A stretch of 64,000 bases of DNA. Origin: Allacma fusca (Eukaryota > Arthropoda > Collembola > Symphypleona > Sminthuridae). Under the pieces are notes generated by a model. It saw nothing but the letters and a program-made list of their open reading frames with translations. It had not been told where the DNA came from and did not search any database. Positions 23,026 through 35,800 of the stretch are shown here, one piece after another (positions within the stretch are counted from its first letter, which is position 1; each line of letters starts with the position of its first letter). The translations under genes and the position numbers were made by a program. The stretch covers positions 58,391,067 through 58,455,066 of the forward strand of contig OX359245.1 of the NCBI GenBank assembly GCA_947179485.1. Direction: 5' to 3'.

Positions 23026-23031
23026 TTTATT
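23026..23031 (-). terminator. Polyadenylation signal of the esterase
   Basis: AATAAA on the minus strand, 30 bp past the stop codon at 23061. Confidence 0.5.
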
Positions 23032-23060
23032 GAACGAATTATGTTTACGGAATTGAATCG

Positions 23061-26000
23061 CTACATTTTAAAATGTGAGCCTATGATATCTTCCCAGAAC
23101 TTGACCCGCTCCTCGTAAGGATACTCCTCGTACCTGGTATCCTCGTCAATATTGTACCATTTGATGGGATACTCTGTTGGTGACAGTGGATGCCAGTCTT
23201 GGGCTGATCCAAAGGTTGCGGACGGTTTTCTGAAAGTATTAAAATGTACTTGCGTGAATTTCTTAAAATTGTTGATACCAGTTATTACTCCGCGGACATA
23301 AGATGTATCATTGAGGAAATCGACATTTAAAATAAAATAATACACGCTACCACATACGACTGCTGTAAGATTGCGTAAGATTATGCATTTACCCAGTGAG
23401 TATGAAAGACAGCCACAGGTGAACAAATTTCCTGGAAAATTCTTCATCTTTCGGGTGTTTCTTTAAGTCCGGGATGAAACCAGTGGAGAAAAGGTACAGG
23501 GCGTCATCTCCATGTGTAGGTTCTAGCGGAAGAACATATTATTTTCGATCAATTATAAAAACATAGTTACAAAATTACAATTTGGGAGAAGTGGTAATCT
23601 ACTTGTGGGGGTTTTTAGGGGTAAAGTGAAACGAAGTTCTTTATTGTTAACGTCTTGATGTTCGGTTGCTTGCTTGTTATAACGATAACTGTAAGACCAA
23701 ATACAGCTCTCAAAGTAGACTTTGTGCAGTGATACGTTATCTAATTACTCTGAACGCTATTGATTTTGGAGATGGAATCATCCGAACAAATTAAAACATG
23801 AAACGTTTAAATACATGTTAATACATACGCCTCCGACACAGGCGCTGCTCAAGATACGAAGGTCCCTGCACTAAACTTGTAATGACGTTGCTACAATTTC
23901 ACACGATAAGAGTAGGGTAAAATATGACTTTGCCCCGTGGTAACTTTCCACTTTAGTGCTGGTCAATGATGATTTTTACCATTATGCTCCGTGATTCCTT
24001 GCAAATGCAAGAAGCTGTAGTGCCCTTTGTAGGAAAACATATAAGGGTAGACAGTGGCGCCATGTTTCGCATGCATTCCCGCCGTTTTCTCAATCCCGCG
24101 GATGAACCAAAAGTCCGAGTACAAATGTGTCAAGTTATCAAGTGTCTCTCGATTTATGAGCTTATCCCCAAAATAAAACTGCCGGATCTTGGTCGAAATT
24201 TTGTTCCTTTCTTCAGGAGTCAAATGATCCTCTGCATCTTCATCGAACATCAAAGCATAAGGAGCCACAGAGTTCCAATCTTCATTGAATTGCTCAACCA
24301 AATGTTCGTCCTCAAGAATAGCTGTTAAAAGAAATTCGGGGGCATTTCAAACAAATACTGGAAGCTAATGTTTCAAAATCTTATCTCAAACAGCATGAAT
24401 TTAGAAAATCTTACTTGCAGAACCTATTAACCCATCCCGCTCAATAGCTCCAATGACGATGGGATGTTTGTCAAACTTCCCTTCCTCAAGAAGCTTCTCT
24501 GGCGCATCAGGAATAATTCTATTGGACCCTGTGGTTTCGATTGTGGGCAAGAATCGGTAAGTAAACCCGAGTACCCATTTCTAGATTTCAAAATATTAAT
24601 CGTAAACATTTGAATGCCAAGAAATATTTTATGATAATTAATGATGTTTCTATTTGAAATGTAAATTATTCATTAATTATTATTTCACGATACTAACACG
24701 AGAGAGCTGCACGGAAATCAATTCCTCGCCAGGAACTTTTTTCAAACATTCAATCATTTCTGCGTTGGAGGTTGTCGGACATTTCAATTCCGCTGCAAAA
24801 CCTTGTGCAGTCTTCACAGGATGTTTCTCAATAGCCCATGGGCTTAGAGCCGTTCCGCTGTGAAGAATCGCCGAAGAAAACAAACCTGTTTTCAAGAAAT
24901 TGTTTATTTAACTGAGATTTTAAAGCGCAAATTAAAAAAAAAAAGAATTTCACGTCTATTTCCCTACAGCGGCTTTAGAACTGGGAAATTGGTAAATTGC
25001 GCAGGCGCAGATTAAGAAATATTTTAAAATGCTGAGGAGATGTTACCTGCTGAAAGAGGGGATAACATTAACATATGCGCCATACAGGCCCCTGCACTCA
25101 CACCAATTAGGGTCACTTTAGTTGGGTCCCCTCCAAAGTGAGCAATGTTATTCTGTACCCATTTCAAAGCCAGTATCTGATCATGCAGCCCTCTGTTAGG
25201 AGGAGCTGAGTCATCGTTGGTAGTTAAGAATCCTAAGTAAATATTTTAAAATTAATATTAAAATTAAATTAAAATTAATAAATTCGTCACAATTACTCTA
25301 CAGGGCAAATTTTGAAGAAGTCCCCTTTACAGCAATGCTAATTTTCCAAATGCAGAATTTGTGTTAGATTCTTAAAAGAAAGTTTCAAAACAAAATGTTA
25401 CCCAATGCCCCAATCCGGTAATTGAAAGATACGAAGACAAAGTCCTCATCGAGTAAATATGTCGGTCTTAACATGTTTCCATAGCCAAATACGAACATCC
25501 CGGGGTGAATTAAGACTAGGACAGGCATTGTCTTCTTGGCTTTTACCTATGGTTTGGGGCAAATTTGAAAGCATATTAAATCCGGAAAAGTGAGAAAATA
25601 TTATTCTATGAATGTTTTTTAAAGGTAGAGTTAATAACAAGAAACAAACCGCATCTTCAGGGACGTAAACGTTTGCATGAAGACAGTCATCGCTGCCGTC
25701 GTAGCCAATCATGGTATCCATTTGTAGGCCAGGAAATGCTTGCGGACATTGACTTTTCGACATTGAGGCATCCAAAACCCCTTCCCAGTTTTCTGCTGGC
25801 TCTGCGAGCTGAAAGTAAATATTTCCTTAGCAATATAAATATTGATATCTCAGGTGTTCAATAAAAAACTGTAGGCTAAAAATGTGCAAAATGTTTTGTA
25901 AAAATATTCAGCAACCAACCGCAAATCTTTCCGGGGGCTTGGCATACGGGATATCAAAAAAGGAATAAAGACGCCGACCTGACCGGGAATTCCTCACGGA

Positions 26001-26129
26001 TCCAAACATTTTCCCATTTGGAATGGTAGCTTCGGGAGTCTCCTCATCTTTCAACACTATCTCAGCACGGACGATAATAAAACAGAAGAGTGTGAATTGT
26101 AAAATTTGAAATAAACAAAAGTTCCTCAT
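23061..26129 (-). CDS. Secreted type-B carboxylesterase with altered oxyanion motif (9 exons)
   Basis: Alpha/beta-hydrolase of the carboxyl/cholinesterase family. Exons (minus): 25920-26129, 25650-25808, 25402-25546, 25047-25232, 24698-24885, 24415-24580, 23980-24321, 23393-23522, 23061-23229, joining in frame to 564 aa, the normal size. Signal peptide [22 protein letters not shown]. Family blocks: [50 protein letters not shown]. Nucleophile Ser217 in GVSAG (usually GESAG), acid position Asp345 in ERDG (usually Glu), His469 in THGDD. The oxyanion-hole HGGGF motif reads HPGMF (137-141). The spacing of the three triad positions is canonical. The start at 26129 is favoured over an upstream ATG-like codon because it opens the signal peptide and suits the TATA box. 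It may hydrolyse esters weakly, or have become a binding protein. Confidence 0.85.
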
Positions 26130-26193
26130 TTTGTTGCTCCAGCTCACACCAGGCACCGAAACGACCAAACAGCAAAAACTTGTCGTGTCTCAA

Positions 26194-26203
26194 CTATTTA
26201 TGG
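26194..26203 (-). promoter_or_regulatory. TATA-like box of the esterase
   Basis: CCATAAATAG on the minus strand, 65-75 bp upstream of the ATG at 26129. Confidence 0.4.
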
Positions 26204-26910
26204 AGACAGTTTGGCTCATTCCGGGAAATGGAAATTGATACCTAGGAGAGGAAAGGATTGTCAGTGGCTATTTAAATGTTGCGGATTCCAAATGTGCATC
26301 CTCTTTCTGCATCAGACACAAAATCTACATTGTGTTTGCTAATAATACTAATTACATATGTACGTGTTGAGCTGTGACAATTCTTCTTTCGGCATCTACT
26401 TTGAAAGCATAAAGCTTTCAGGGCATAGGCTGATATAATGTAACGCTAGGGATTGCAATATTTAATATGGTCAGGGTTAAATAATAATAATATATAATAA
26501 TAAATAAATCGAGTTATGGAAGGAAAGTATACATAAGCTTTACTTTGCTCAACCTTTCAAAGGAATATACAATCACAGGTTCATAAATAGGACAGCTTCA
26601 AAATTGAAATAGAATCGTTCCTATTATTGAAATCATTGTTACTACGCCCGTTTCCTGCCCTCATGTAATTACCAAGTGCAAAATGCCACTTAACCCGAAC
26701 TCCTTGTAATTTTATCATTTTTGTACTTGGAAAAAATTCCCTTCGATAACTGATGATTTTTTTCATAGCTAACGAACTGACATAGTGCGTTTGTGTTTGC
26801 AGGAATTTTTAGTGGGGCTTCTGTGTATCCTTTAGCGTGTACCTTGAGTAATGTGACTTCACTTCTAGTGTTTTAAATACTACGAAAGACCAGGAACAAG
26901 TTAACATGGG

Positions 26911-27163
26911 AGGAATATACCAGATAAATATGGTTCATAAAATGCTGAACTCATTGGAGAAATTGGACGTCCTCTAGCAGTCAGAATTAATGAACACAAA
27001 ACGCTTGTAGGAAAAAAACAATTACAAGAAATCTGCTGTAGCTATAACCATATACAGTTTATAAGACGAAATTGACCCCCGGATTAATTGGACAGATTCT
27101 AAGTTTATCTTAAAAGAACCTATGCCCAAGAGAAGTGAAAGAAGGACTAATAAACCAGCAAAG
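26911..27163 (+). pseudogene. Penelope-like element GIY-YIG endonuclease remnant
   Basis: Broken plus-strand frames read GIYQIN and then IGEIGRPLAVRINEHKT, the GIY-x10-YIG pattern (the second motif is LIG here), followed by INWTDSKFILKEPMPKRSER, which matches the downstream block of Penelope-like element endonucleases. A frameshift and stops show it is dead. Downstream CCCGAAGATGAACACAGTG (about 27380) resembles the element's 3' end. Confidence 0.6.
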
Positions 27164-28255
27164 TAAACATCCTTTGATGAGCGCCAATAAGGGTTGCATA
27201 CCAAGTGATGCTTGGAAATCAATTATTCCAAAAATGAATCTACTTCTTTAACAATAATCCAGCTTTAATTTTTTTTTAAACATTAATATAATATAATTTA
27301 ATGTCTCAGCTTTTTGTTAAAAGTTACTACGATGTTAAAGAAAGGTAGTTTTGTAAGTTTTAACAGTTAATTGTAGATAGCCCGAAGATGAACACAGTGT
27401 TGTTGTTCGAATTGTGCTATTTATGCAAATAATAAAGGATGGATTCAACTGATAGCAATTTAAGTATTTAAGCAAACAAAATGTCCAAATAAATTGTTTT
27501 AAATGGAAATTCCAACAGTCCCTAATCCAACGTCTCCCAAATACTTGAGTGGGTACACTTGTTGTGTTGTTAATTTTTATAGTATAAATTTGCTACAACT
27601 TATTTAGCAGCTAAATCAAAGAAACTACTGAAATTTAAGTTGAGCCGGTGTCCTTTTAAAGAGATTAAATTGTACTTACACATTTACTCAAATACTAGTT
27701 GACGTTCCCTAATAAACTTGGAATGTTTGTGAAGAACTAAAACTTATCAAAATATTTCAGCCCAAATGGAGAAAATGCTCTTAAAGTGTATTGATTTAGA
27801 AACCATGAGGTAATAATAATTCATTTCTAGTAAAGACAAAATATCAAGGAGAGGATAGTTTTATTTTATTATTAGTCATTTCAGAAAATAAAGCAGCCGA
27901 GAAATCACAGCAGTATTTTATCAACATGCAATCTTGTAAAAATATATATCTCAAGTGCATATTTACAGCTGCAACTTGTCATTGCCCCATGGGAAATCCA
28001 GGACATTTAACATTTAAAAGGAATGCATACAAATGCAAGTGTGTTGCTGACTGGCGTTTGAAAAGGCGACAACCTCGTTAAAATGTAACAAGTGTCAATA
28101 AATAATTAAAAAAAAACTGCAAAATCAAATCACAGTTTGGCAATTCAATTGGTTCATTCCGGTAAACCTAAAGCTCTTGGTTCGATATGATATCGCATAG
28201 GATGCATCCACGCACTTGAAGGCATGGAAAATTGAGCCCTTCCAATTACTTAATT
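27164..28255. other. Intergenic region
   Basis: Possible tail of the Penelope-like element to about 27440; nothing else recognised. Confidence 0.35.
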
Positions 28256-29204
28256 TCATCTAGTTCCAGTGCGAAAGGTACGTGTAAGTTCATTGGGTAG
28301 GCCAGAAAATTCATCGTCGCTCTGAAATTAGTGGGAAATTCAAATGAACTCACTTACAATATACAATGGTCCATATTATATGAAGGAACGCATACATAAG
28401 TAATTATAAAAACAAAACTTCCTATGGCAATCATTATTTTTTTAAAATAATTATTACGAAATTAGATACAAAAAACATCATTGGCTTACAAGATTGTCCG
28501 AGTCGTTATTTTGACTCCTATGCCCTGAAACCTGGTCTTCTGCATTGAAATGGGTCCTTCTGACTAGGATTTCATCATTTCTCCTGCAATTTTTCAGCGT
28601 CTCCCTTCTCTCGGCTGTTAGATCGCCTAAGTGATTGAGCAGTGAGCGATAAGGTCTATAAAAAGAATACAAATTTTTATACTTGAAAAAAATATTTGAT
28701 TACATTCCTATTTAACCCAATGTTGCAATTTGTCTCCCATAAGACCGCAAAATTTTAGTAGGCTCAATTTTGACATTTTAAGGGCACTTTGTGCTCTTAT
28801 TTAAAAAATTGAAAATATTCTGCATATGTTGTTTTAATAAACTGCAAAATACAGAAATATGTTTGGGAACAAGTTGCGGTAAACTATCTTAAAATAAAAA
28901 ATTAAAAGTAAATATAAAAAACTAAGCTTATCCTCACAACAGCTGTAAAAAATGATTATTTGTAACGGCGTTGATTTCCATCCATTGTCTTTTAATATTT
29001 CTCCTGAAAAAAATATAAAAATTTATTAACATCTGAAATAAGGGTTCAAAACCTGGGTTAAGCCAAAACCACATATTAAAAAATATGGACTAATTTTAAA
29101 AGAACTTACTTTTTACGGGCTAACTCCTGGAAAAATAACTGTTTAGTTTTCTCTATTTTATTATCCAGGATCTCATTCTCAATTTTTGGAGGTAGCTGCG
29201 ACAT
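28256..29204 (-). CDS. Small unknown protein, 130 aa (4 exons)
   Basis: Not recognised. Exons (minus): 29110-29204, 28938-29003, 28490-28655, 28256-28321, all with GT-AG sites and matching phases (2, 2, 0), which supports a real gene. MSQLPPKIENEILDNKIEKT opens a charged helix, probably coiled coil, to about residue 60. A basic Arg-rich stretch (ERRETLKNCRRNDEILVRR) follows, then an acidic Ser/Asp tail (NNDSDNLSDDEFSG). No signal peptide. It could be a small nuclear protein. An in-frame stop lies just upstream of the ATG, separating it from the frame at 29214-29504. It is divergent from the bHLH gene, about 600 bp away. Confidence 0.55.
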
Positions 29205-29213
29205 TTTTTGAGA

Positions 29214-29504
29214 CTAGTGACCCTTCACTTTAACATTTGCCTCCCTCAAAATTTTGTACCAGGCTACAGATAATGTTCGGAAATGAGCTGCTTTAATATA
29301 ACGGACATTTCTGCCCCTATGACCAGTCAATGTCCAAGGCAAATTCCAACTGTGGACTGAACAAATTTTGCCTTTCCAAGGAAAGGAAATATCAGTAACA
29401 TATTGAGGATATTTGAATTTTTCCCCTGCCTTTAGCATTGGACTTTCTCTACAAAGATATCCTTGGAATTTAGACAAGAAAATGTTATTGGGCTTACCCC
29501 GCAA
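29214..29504 (-). other. Upstream open frame in register with the 130-aa gene
   Basis: A 96-codon frame ends in TAG only nine bases before the ATG at 29204 and in the same reading frame. It contains a coding-like stretch (SFPWKGKICSVHSWNLPWTL). An acceptor-like tttgtag lies near 29450. It may be a leader exon, a separate small protein on a dicistronic mRNA, or chance. Confidence 0.3.
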
Positions 29505-29600
29505 TTTCTTAAAATATCACATGAATATTTTAATGAAATTAAAGCCTTTCGGGAGTACGTAAATTGCATCCTTGGATTTATCTCATTTTATATTTTACAG

Positions 29601-29646
29601 GACTTGCAATGGGATTACAATACGGGAGAGTTTTTATTGAAACCAG
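29601..29646 (+). other. Possible non-coding 5' exon of the bHLH gene
   Basis: A 46-bp stretch is bounded by ttttacag and gtaattt on the plus strand. The next acceptor (aaatttttag) lies three bases before the bHLH ATG at 29825. The frame that would join hits a stop, so this is best read as 5' UTR. Confidence 0.35.
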
Positions 29647-29824
29647 GTAATTTGCAAGGCCTCACCGCAGCCTTCAAATAAATTGTAAGAGATTTTTTAC
29701 AAATATTCTTAGATTGCAATGTAAGGTTTAATGTTTATTTGATTAGTGTATGTATATAATACTGAATGGGATGTTCTACTGAATTTTGTTGAGTCTAATT
29801 TTTTTTCCTTCAAATTTTTAGAGA

Positions 29825-32800
29825 ATGAAAAACCCCAGTGAAAAAGGGAAGCTTTGGGAGAAGCGTCGGAGGGACAGGTTGAAGGAATCTTTTCATAAAC
29901 TTGCCCAACTCCTGCCACATTACGATCCAGCAAAAATCCCAGCTCAGAATGAAATCCTGGAAAAAGCTACTCAATTCGTAAAAGAATTAAGAACATCAAA
30001 TTCCAGACTTTTACTTCAACAAACTCAAACGGATGAGAAAAGTTTGTTCCTAAAAACATTATCAAATATATTCATTGGGTCAAATACATTAAGTGTATGC
30101 TTTTTTGGAGCTTGTGAATTAATTGAATGGTTCTATTTTATTTCAGCTAAATTAATCCAAGAACTGCAAGATGAGGTGAATCGACTGATCCTGCGAGTGA
30201 AGCAGTTGACCTCGCTGTTGTCCCAAGCAAAAATAAGCATTCCAACGGGTCCTTCCATTAAGTCCTTGGGGAAACGGAAGCTAAAGTGGTCGGAGAAGCT
30301 TTCTTCGGAGAGCCCCGAGAGTAAAAAGCAAAGGGTCGAGGCTACAAAAATTCCTGAAGGTGGTGCATCGAAAGATATTTGTTACAATCTTGTATACATT
30401 TAAAAAAATAATTATAAGCTTTTAGAATAGGACCTAACAAAATGATTTTTCAGAGCCTACTGCTGAAACTCAAGAGACTTCCAGTGAGAAAGAAAATGAA
30501 TCTCCACAACAATCCCCGTCATCCTCGGTAAAGCCTGTTCAAAATCCTGAACCACCTCCCCCTCCAATTCAGATCCCCATGACTTTTACCCTCCCTGTAC
30601 AAACAGCCCCGACCTTTATCCTAGCGCCGCATACTTTAACACCGATAGTTCAAGCCGGCCCGATGGCCAATCGAATGGCAATACCTGCCCCGAGGATTCT
30701 TCCAAAACCTAATAATTCCTCCCAAATCCCAAAACTCCCGCTGGTTCGGATCACTCAACCGATACCTAAATTCAAGAAAACTCGTCAACGGAAAAAGAAA
30801 TCTGAAGTTGTTCAAAATATTGCACCGAAAGTAATTCCTAAAGAGACTGCAGCCAAGAGTACGAATACGGACCTCCCTGAGATTAAAAATACTGTGATTA
30901 CTGAAATTGAACCTATTTGTGAATCCGGATTGAGGGAAGAGGATTTACCGGAAGAACCAGATCATCCAGTGGTTTCAATTATTGATATCTCATCGCCTTC
31001 TCCGTCAATTTCAGAAACTATTAATCCTGATAGTGTTATTGTTCCAGAAAAAGAAGCCAAAGAATCGGCGGCAGTAACCAGTGAGATTATTATTCCAAAT
31101 CCAGAACCTTCAGAAAGTATTGACAGAGTATCTGGTGAAGTAAATGCCGAAGTAAGAAATTACGATCAAGAAGAGCCAGTATCAAGTGGAGTAGAAAAAC
31201 TAGCTGAGGAATTCAAATGCAATATAACTCCGAGTACGGAACAACATCTTGAAAGTCCTAATAGGTGCTCTGAAGATCATTTGAAAAGGATATTGATTGA
31301 TGATTCTCAATTAGACAAACATTCCCAAGAGAATTTTGCATTAGCAACAAAGCCTACTTATCCCGGTGGTTGTTCATTAACGGGAAGTTCTGTAAATGAA
31401 GAAGGCTCTTTGACTGCCCGACTCGAAATTGAAGAGTCTAAAATTGCTGGACAAGTGGGATTAGAGAATGTTGCACATCAACAGAAAGGTGTTCCTACAG
31501 TTGAAGACAAACGCTCTTGTAATGAGGATGTTGTTGATGAGAACCAAACAAAGGCTAGAAGCTCACCCGTGATTGGTAATGATCCGTGTATGGAGAGGTC
31601 ATTAGTGACTGAAAATACACCTGTGGTGACACAGCCTGTTGTTATATCTGAAAACAATAAAGTCGCTGACAATCATCAAATGGTTCAGGCTTCTTTACTA
31701 GCCAAAAATAGCTCGGACGATCGGTCTGTATTGGCCGAAAACTGGACTCCAGACAAGCAGTTACCGGTGGACGAGCCCAAATTACTTCAAAAATCTCAAT
31801 TACCAAACCAAACCACTGCCACTTCAAGGACTTTGTTGACTTCAAACCGTCAAGTTGGGACTTCACTGATTCAAAATATAATTGCTGATGAATCTTTAGC
31901 ACATGAGGTTACAGCTACCAGCTCATTAACTCAAAACAATCCAGCGGTCTTCCCTTTGGTCCAACAAAATGTAGCCATCTCATTTACACAAGAAAATATT
32001 TCAACCTCCTTATCGGCTCAACCAAATATAGCCGTTTCCTCAACAGCCCAGCCAAATTCAGGTAGCCGATATGTTTCTCGTCAAATTATTGACGCCCCAT
32101 CAATAACCCAAAATAATTCAGTCGTATCTTCATCGGCCCAACAAAATACAGTCGTCTCCTCATCAGCCCAACCAAATACAGTCGTCTCCTCATCAGCCCA
32201 ACCAAATACAGTCACCTCCTCATCAGCCCAGCCAAATTCAGTTAGCCGATATATTACTCATCACAATATTGACGCCCCACCTTTGGCCCAAAATAATTCA
32301 GTTGTATCCTCATCGGCCCAACTAAATCCAGTTTCAACTTCGTCAATCCATTCAGTCACCCACTGCAATGCTCATCAAGTTCCAAAGGTCTCACCCTTGA
32401 TCCAAAAGAACACAGTCGCCTCTTCATCAATTCATTCAGCCAGCCACTACACTGCTCGTCAAGCTGCATCCGCCTCACCATTGGCCCAAAAAATTACAGC
32501 CGCCTCCTCATCGACCCAGCCAAATACGGTCAGCCATTATACCACTCATCAAAATGCAGTTGCAACTTCGTTGTCCCAGCAAAATCCAGTCCTTACGTCA
32601 TTGGCCCAACAAAATATCGTCACCCCGTCATTAGGCCAACAAAATATCGTCAACCCGTCATTAGGCCAACAAACAGTCGCACACACATTTGGACAAACAG
32701 AAGTTGCTACATCATTAGCCCAACCAAATACAGTTGTCCCCTCGTTTGCCCAACAACCCCACACAGCTGTAACGTCATTGGCCCACGAAAGTAGAGTTGC

Positions 32801-35800
32801 CCACTCATCGGCCACACCAAACGCAGTTAGCCGCTTATTTACTCAACAAAATACCACTGTCCCGTCATTGGCCCAAAATAGGGCAGTCATCGCCTCGCTG
32901 GCTCACCAGAATATAACCGCCCCGACGTTGGCAAAATGTAACAAAATTTCTACATCAATACCTCAGCAAAATTCAGTTGTAACCTCATTGGCTGTTAGTG
33001 CAACATCTACACATTCACTGCACTCTATTGCAATGATTGAAGCTTCCCATACTGTCCCTGCTGAATTGCCCCAACCATCAACTCAACGACCGGAAGCAAT
33101 GTTGGAGCAAGTTAATCTCCATGAGTCCTTCCAAGACATTGCGGATCTAATATCCCAACCCGCCCGGCCAAAACAGACAGAACTCCGCGAGGAAAGTTTA
33201 ACAACGGATAAAATCAGCGAATGCATTGCCAGAAGTATAGACCTCATTGATCAACCCGAAGCAGAATTAATGGAATTAGGTACCGATTGGGGAGAGACAC
33301 ATTCACCTAAGTCTCCCATCTCACCCACGCAAATGTTTCTTTCGATGTTTCCACTATTGCCCCGAGAAAGTATTATTTCCTCCAGCGAATCCCAACAAAC
33401 GCCTCATAAACAGTCTTATAGTGCTGGGAAATCCTCCTTTTACATTGACTCCATGCTACCAGATGAACACTCTTCAAGTAATGATACATTCCGACATGTC
33501 CGGGATCTGCCGGGGCATTCCTCGCAAAATAATATCCTATCCTCAAATAGTCTCAACATTGGAAATTTGATGACCTCAAATATTGAAACAACGTGTTTGC
33601 AAACGGTTCCGATGAATAACTTTAGTCTGAATATTTTGTCTTCGGAAAACGAAAATCTGGAAAATTCCAACCCTTTTAATTTTAATTTAACCCCGATCAG
33701 TCGTTGCAGTACATTTAATATGAGCGAACCCTTGGAAAATCGGCAGAACAAATCTACGAAAACCAAATCTGATATAGATTTTTCCGTGTTTTCACCATAC
33801 AATTTAATAAATACGCCGGTATCAACTCAGAATTATCAGTTGCCTCCTTCATCCGGCTCGAAGGACCATAATTGGGCTCCCTTTCAATATACAAACGCTC
33901 CGCACGTACCACCACCCAAAATTGTGTCAAGTGTAAATGATTTTCAAATACCAAATTCAAAACCACCCCCACCAACTTCCATTCAATCAAATCCGACATT
34001 TTTCCGCCCGATAACAGACTTCCCGGAAACACCCACAGATAATCGCAAGAGTTCGCAAAAACAACCGGATACAACTTATAAGCCTTACGCCCAAGTTCAA
34101 ACAAAACCACCTTCTACACTGAATGATAATGTTCAAAATTTTCCTTCAAGTAGGGTTACTTCAAATTTTTCTCAGGATAACCTGTTCCGACCGATGGTGA
34201 CCCCAACAACGAACATTAGAACTAATGCATTTCCTGAAGGGAATGCAAGCACTACCTCCAACAAAACTTCCAGACGGTCTAAGAATGCACCAAAAGCGCA
34301 AAGTACAGCGCGCAGTACGAAAAACGATTATAATTCAAATTTTAATACAGGCGCTACGGGAAAAGCAAATAAGAAGAATGCAGATTTGTTTACATCATAC
34401 ACTCCTCAGTTGACATTTGCGCAACAGAACGATGCGCAGATTGTAGCTCCTCCAGCGGATTCAAATCCTAAAAGTAAAAATTATCGAAATAATTCCACTA
34501 ATAGTAGCGCAACAACACCTCACGCTACAGTTAATTCCAGATCGGCTGATACCTCAAAGCGCAGTAGGGCCAATCAGCATACATCTACAACGGTTCCCAA
34601 CGACCCAGGGAACTTTATGGTTCGGAATGACTTTTACGAGAATATGTTACCACAAAATCCCCCTAATCAATTTTTAACCCATAATAAGGCTCAAAGACAA
34701 CCATTTTATTTACCAGAAGTTCCCCTCCAGAATTTGGATTTTACCATGCAAAATACATTACCAACTCATCCTGTCATTGCTAGTGAGAAGCCATTAAATC
34801 GGTCGCAGTCAGCCTCATCCAAGTATAATTATTTTGGGACGCAGTGTGTCGCTCAGTACCCCCCGACAGAACCCAATTATTCAAATTTGGGTCAGTCTAG
34901 TTTGCAACAAGTACCGCAAGCAACTACGAAAAAGACCAGCTCCGCTCAGCAGCCCTATCAGCAAATTCCACAGCAAGTTCAAAGGTCACATGCTAATTTG
35001 AGTCATCATGGTTTGGCCAGCAATAATCCCCAACCTTCACGTCCGGTCAACTGGATGACTGACCCCCCTTCAAATGTCTGCACTCGCACTAAACCTGATG
35101 CGCCGAATCCATTTTCGGTGAGTAAATTGGTGGGTAATAGTAATTCGACTGGGAATACAGCCAATACAAATTATTGTGTGGAGGGGTTGATCCGAAAAAG
35201 TAGCAACAATGATTGGAATGATTTTAACTACGGAGTTCCCACCCATCATGATCCAGGTCATCAGGGAGGTCAACCTGGGTCGCAACATTTTATGCCGTAT
35301 CAAACTACCCATCAACATGCTGAACAGTACACGTACCCAAATTTTCATCACCAATCTTACAACTTCGGGAATACTCAGTTTGGTCATTTTGATAATTCTC
35401 ATCCGGTTCAAAATATCCACCAGCAAAGAGGTCATCATCAACCCCAAAGCTTGCCCGGCCCTTCAATAGACACTAGTTTGGGAGGTTTACATCACGCAAG
35501 TTCAAATCATGCTACCAGAGGTCACGGAACAATGCCTTCTTCGGGTCAGGTCGCACCCTCACTGGGTCTTAGTGGGGTCCCGGCTTCAATCCATGGGAGT
35601 AGCTTATCCTCCAGTCATAACAATACTGCTCCAGCGGGTCACATACCGTCCTCAAGCCATGCAATTGGCACATCATCAGGTCATAGGAGTGTATCCTCAA
35701 GTCATGCGAGTGCAACTTCAAGTCACACGAATCTATCATCCGGTCACGGAAGTGCACCTTCAGGTCATGGAAATTTGTCATCAGGTCACACAAGCGGTTC

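Noticed and set aside
23966-24328. 120-codon plus-strand frame
   Set aside because: Antisense of esterase exon 7, which has splice sites and family motifs.
32549-32815. 88-codon minus-strand frame with WANDV/WPNDG repeats
   Set aside because: Antisense of the AQQN repeats of the bHLH protein.
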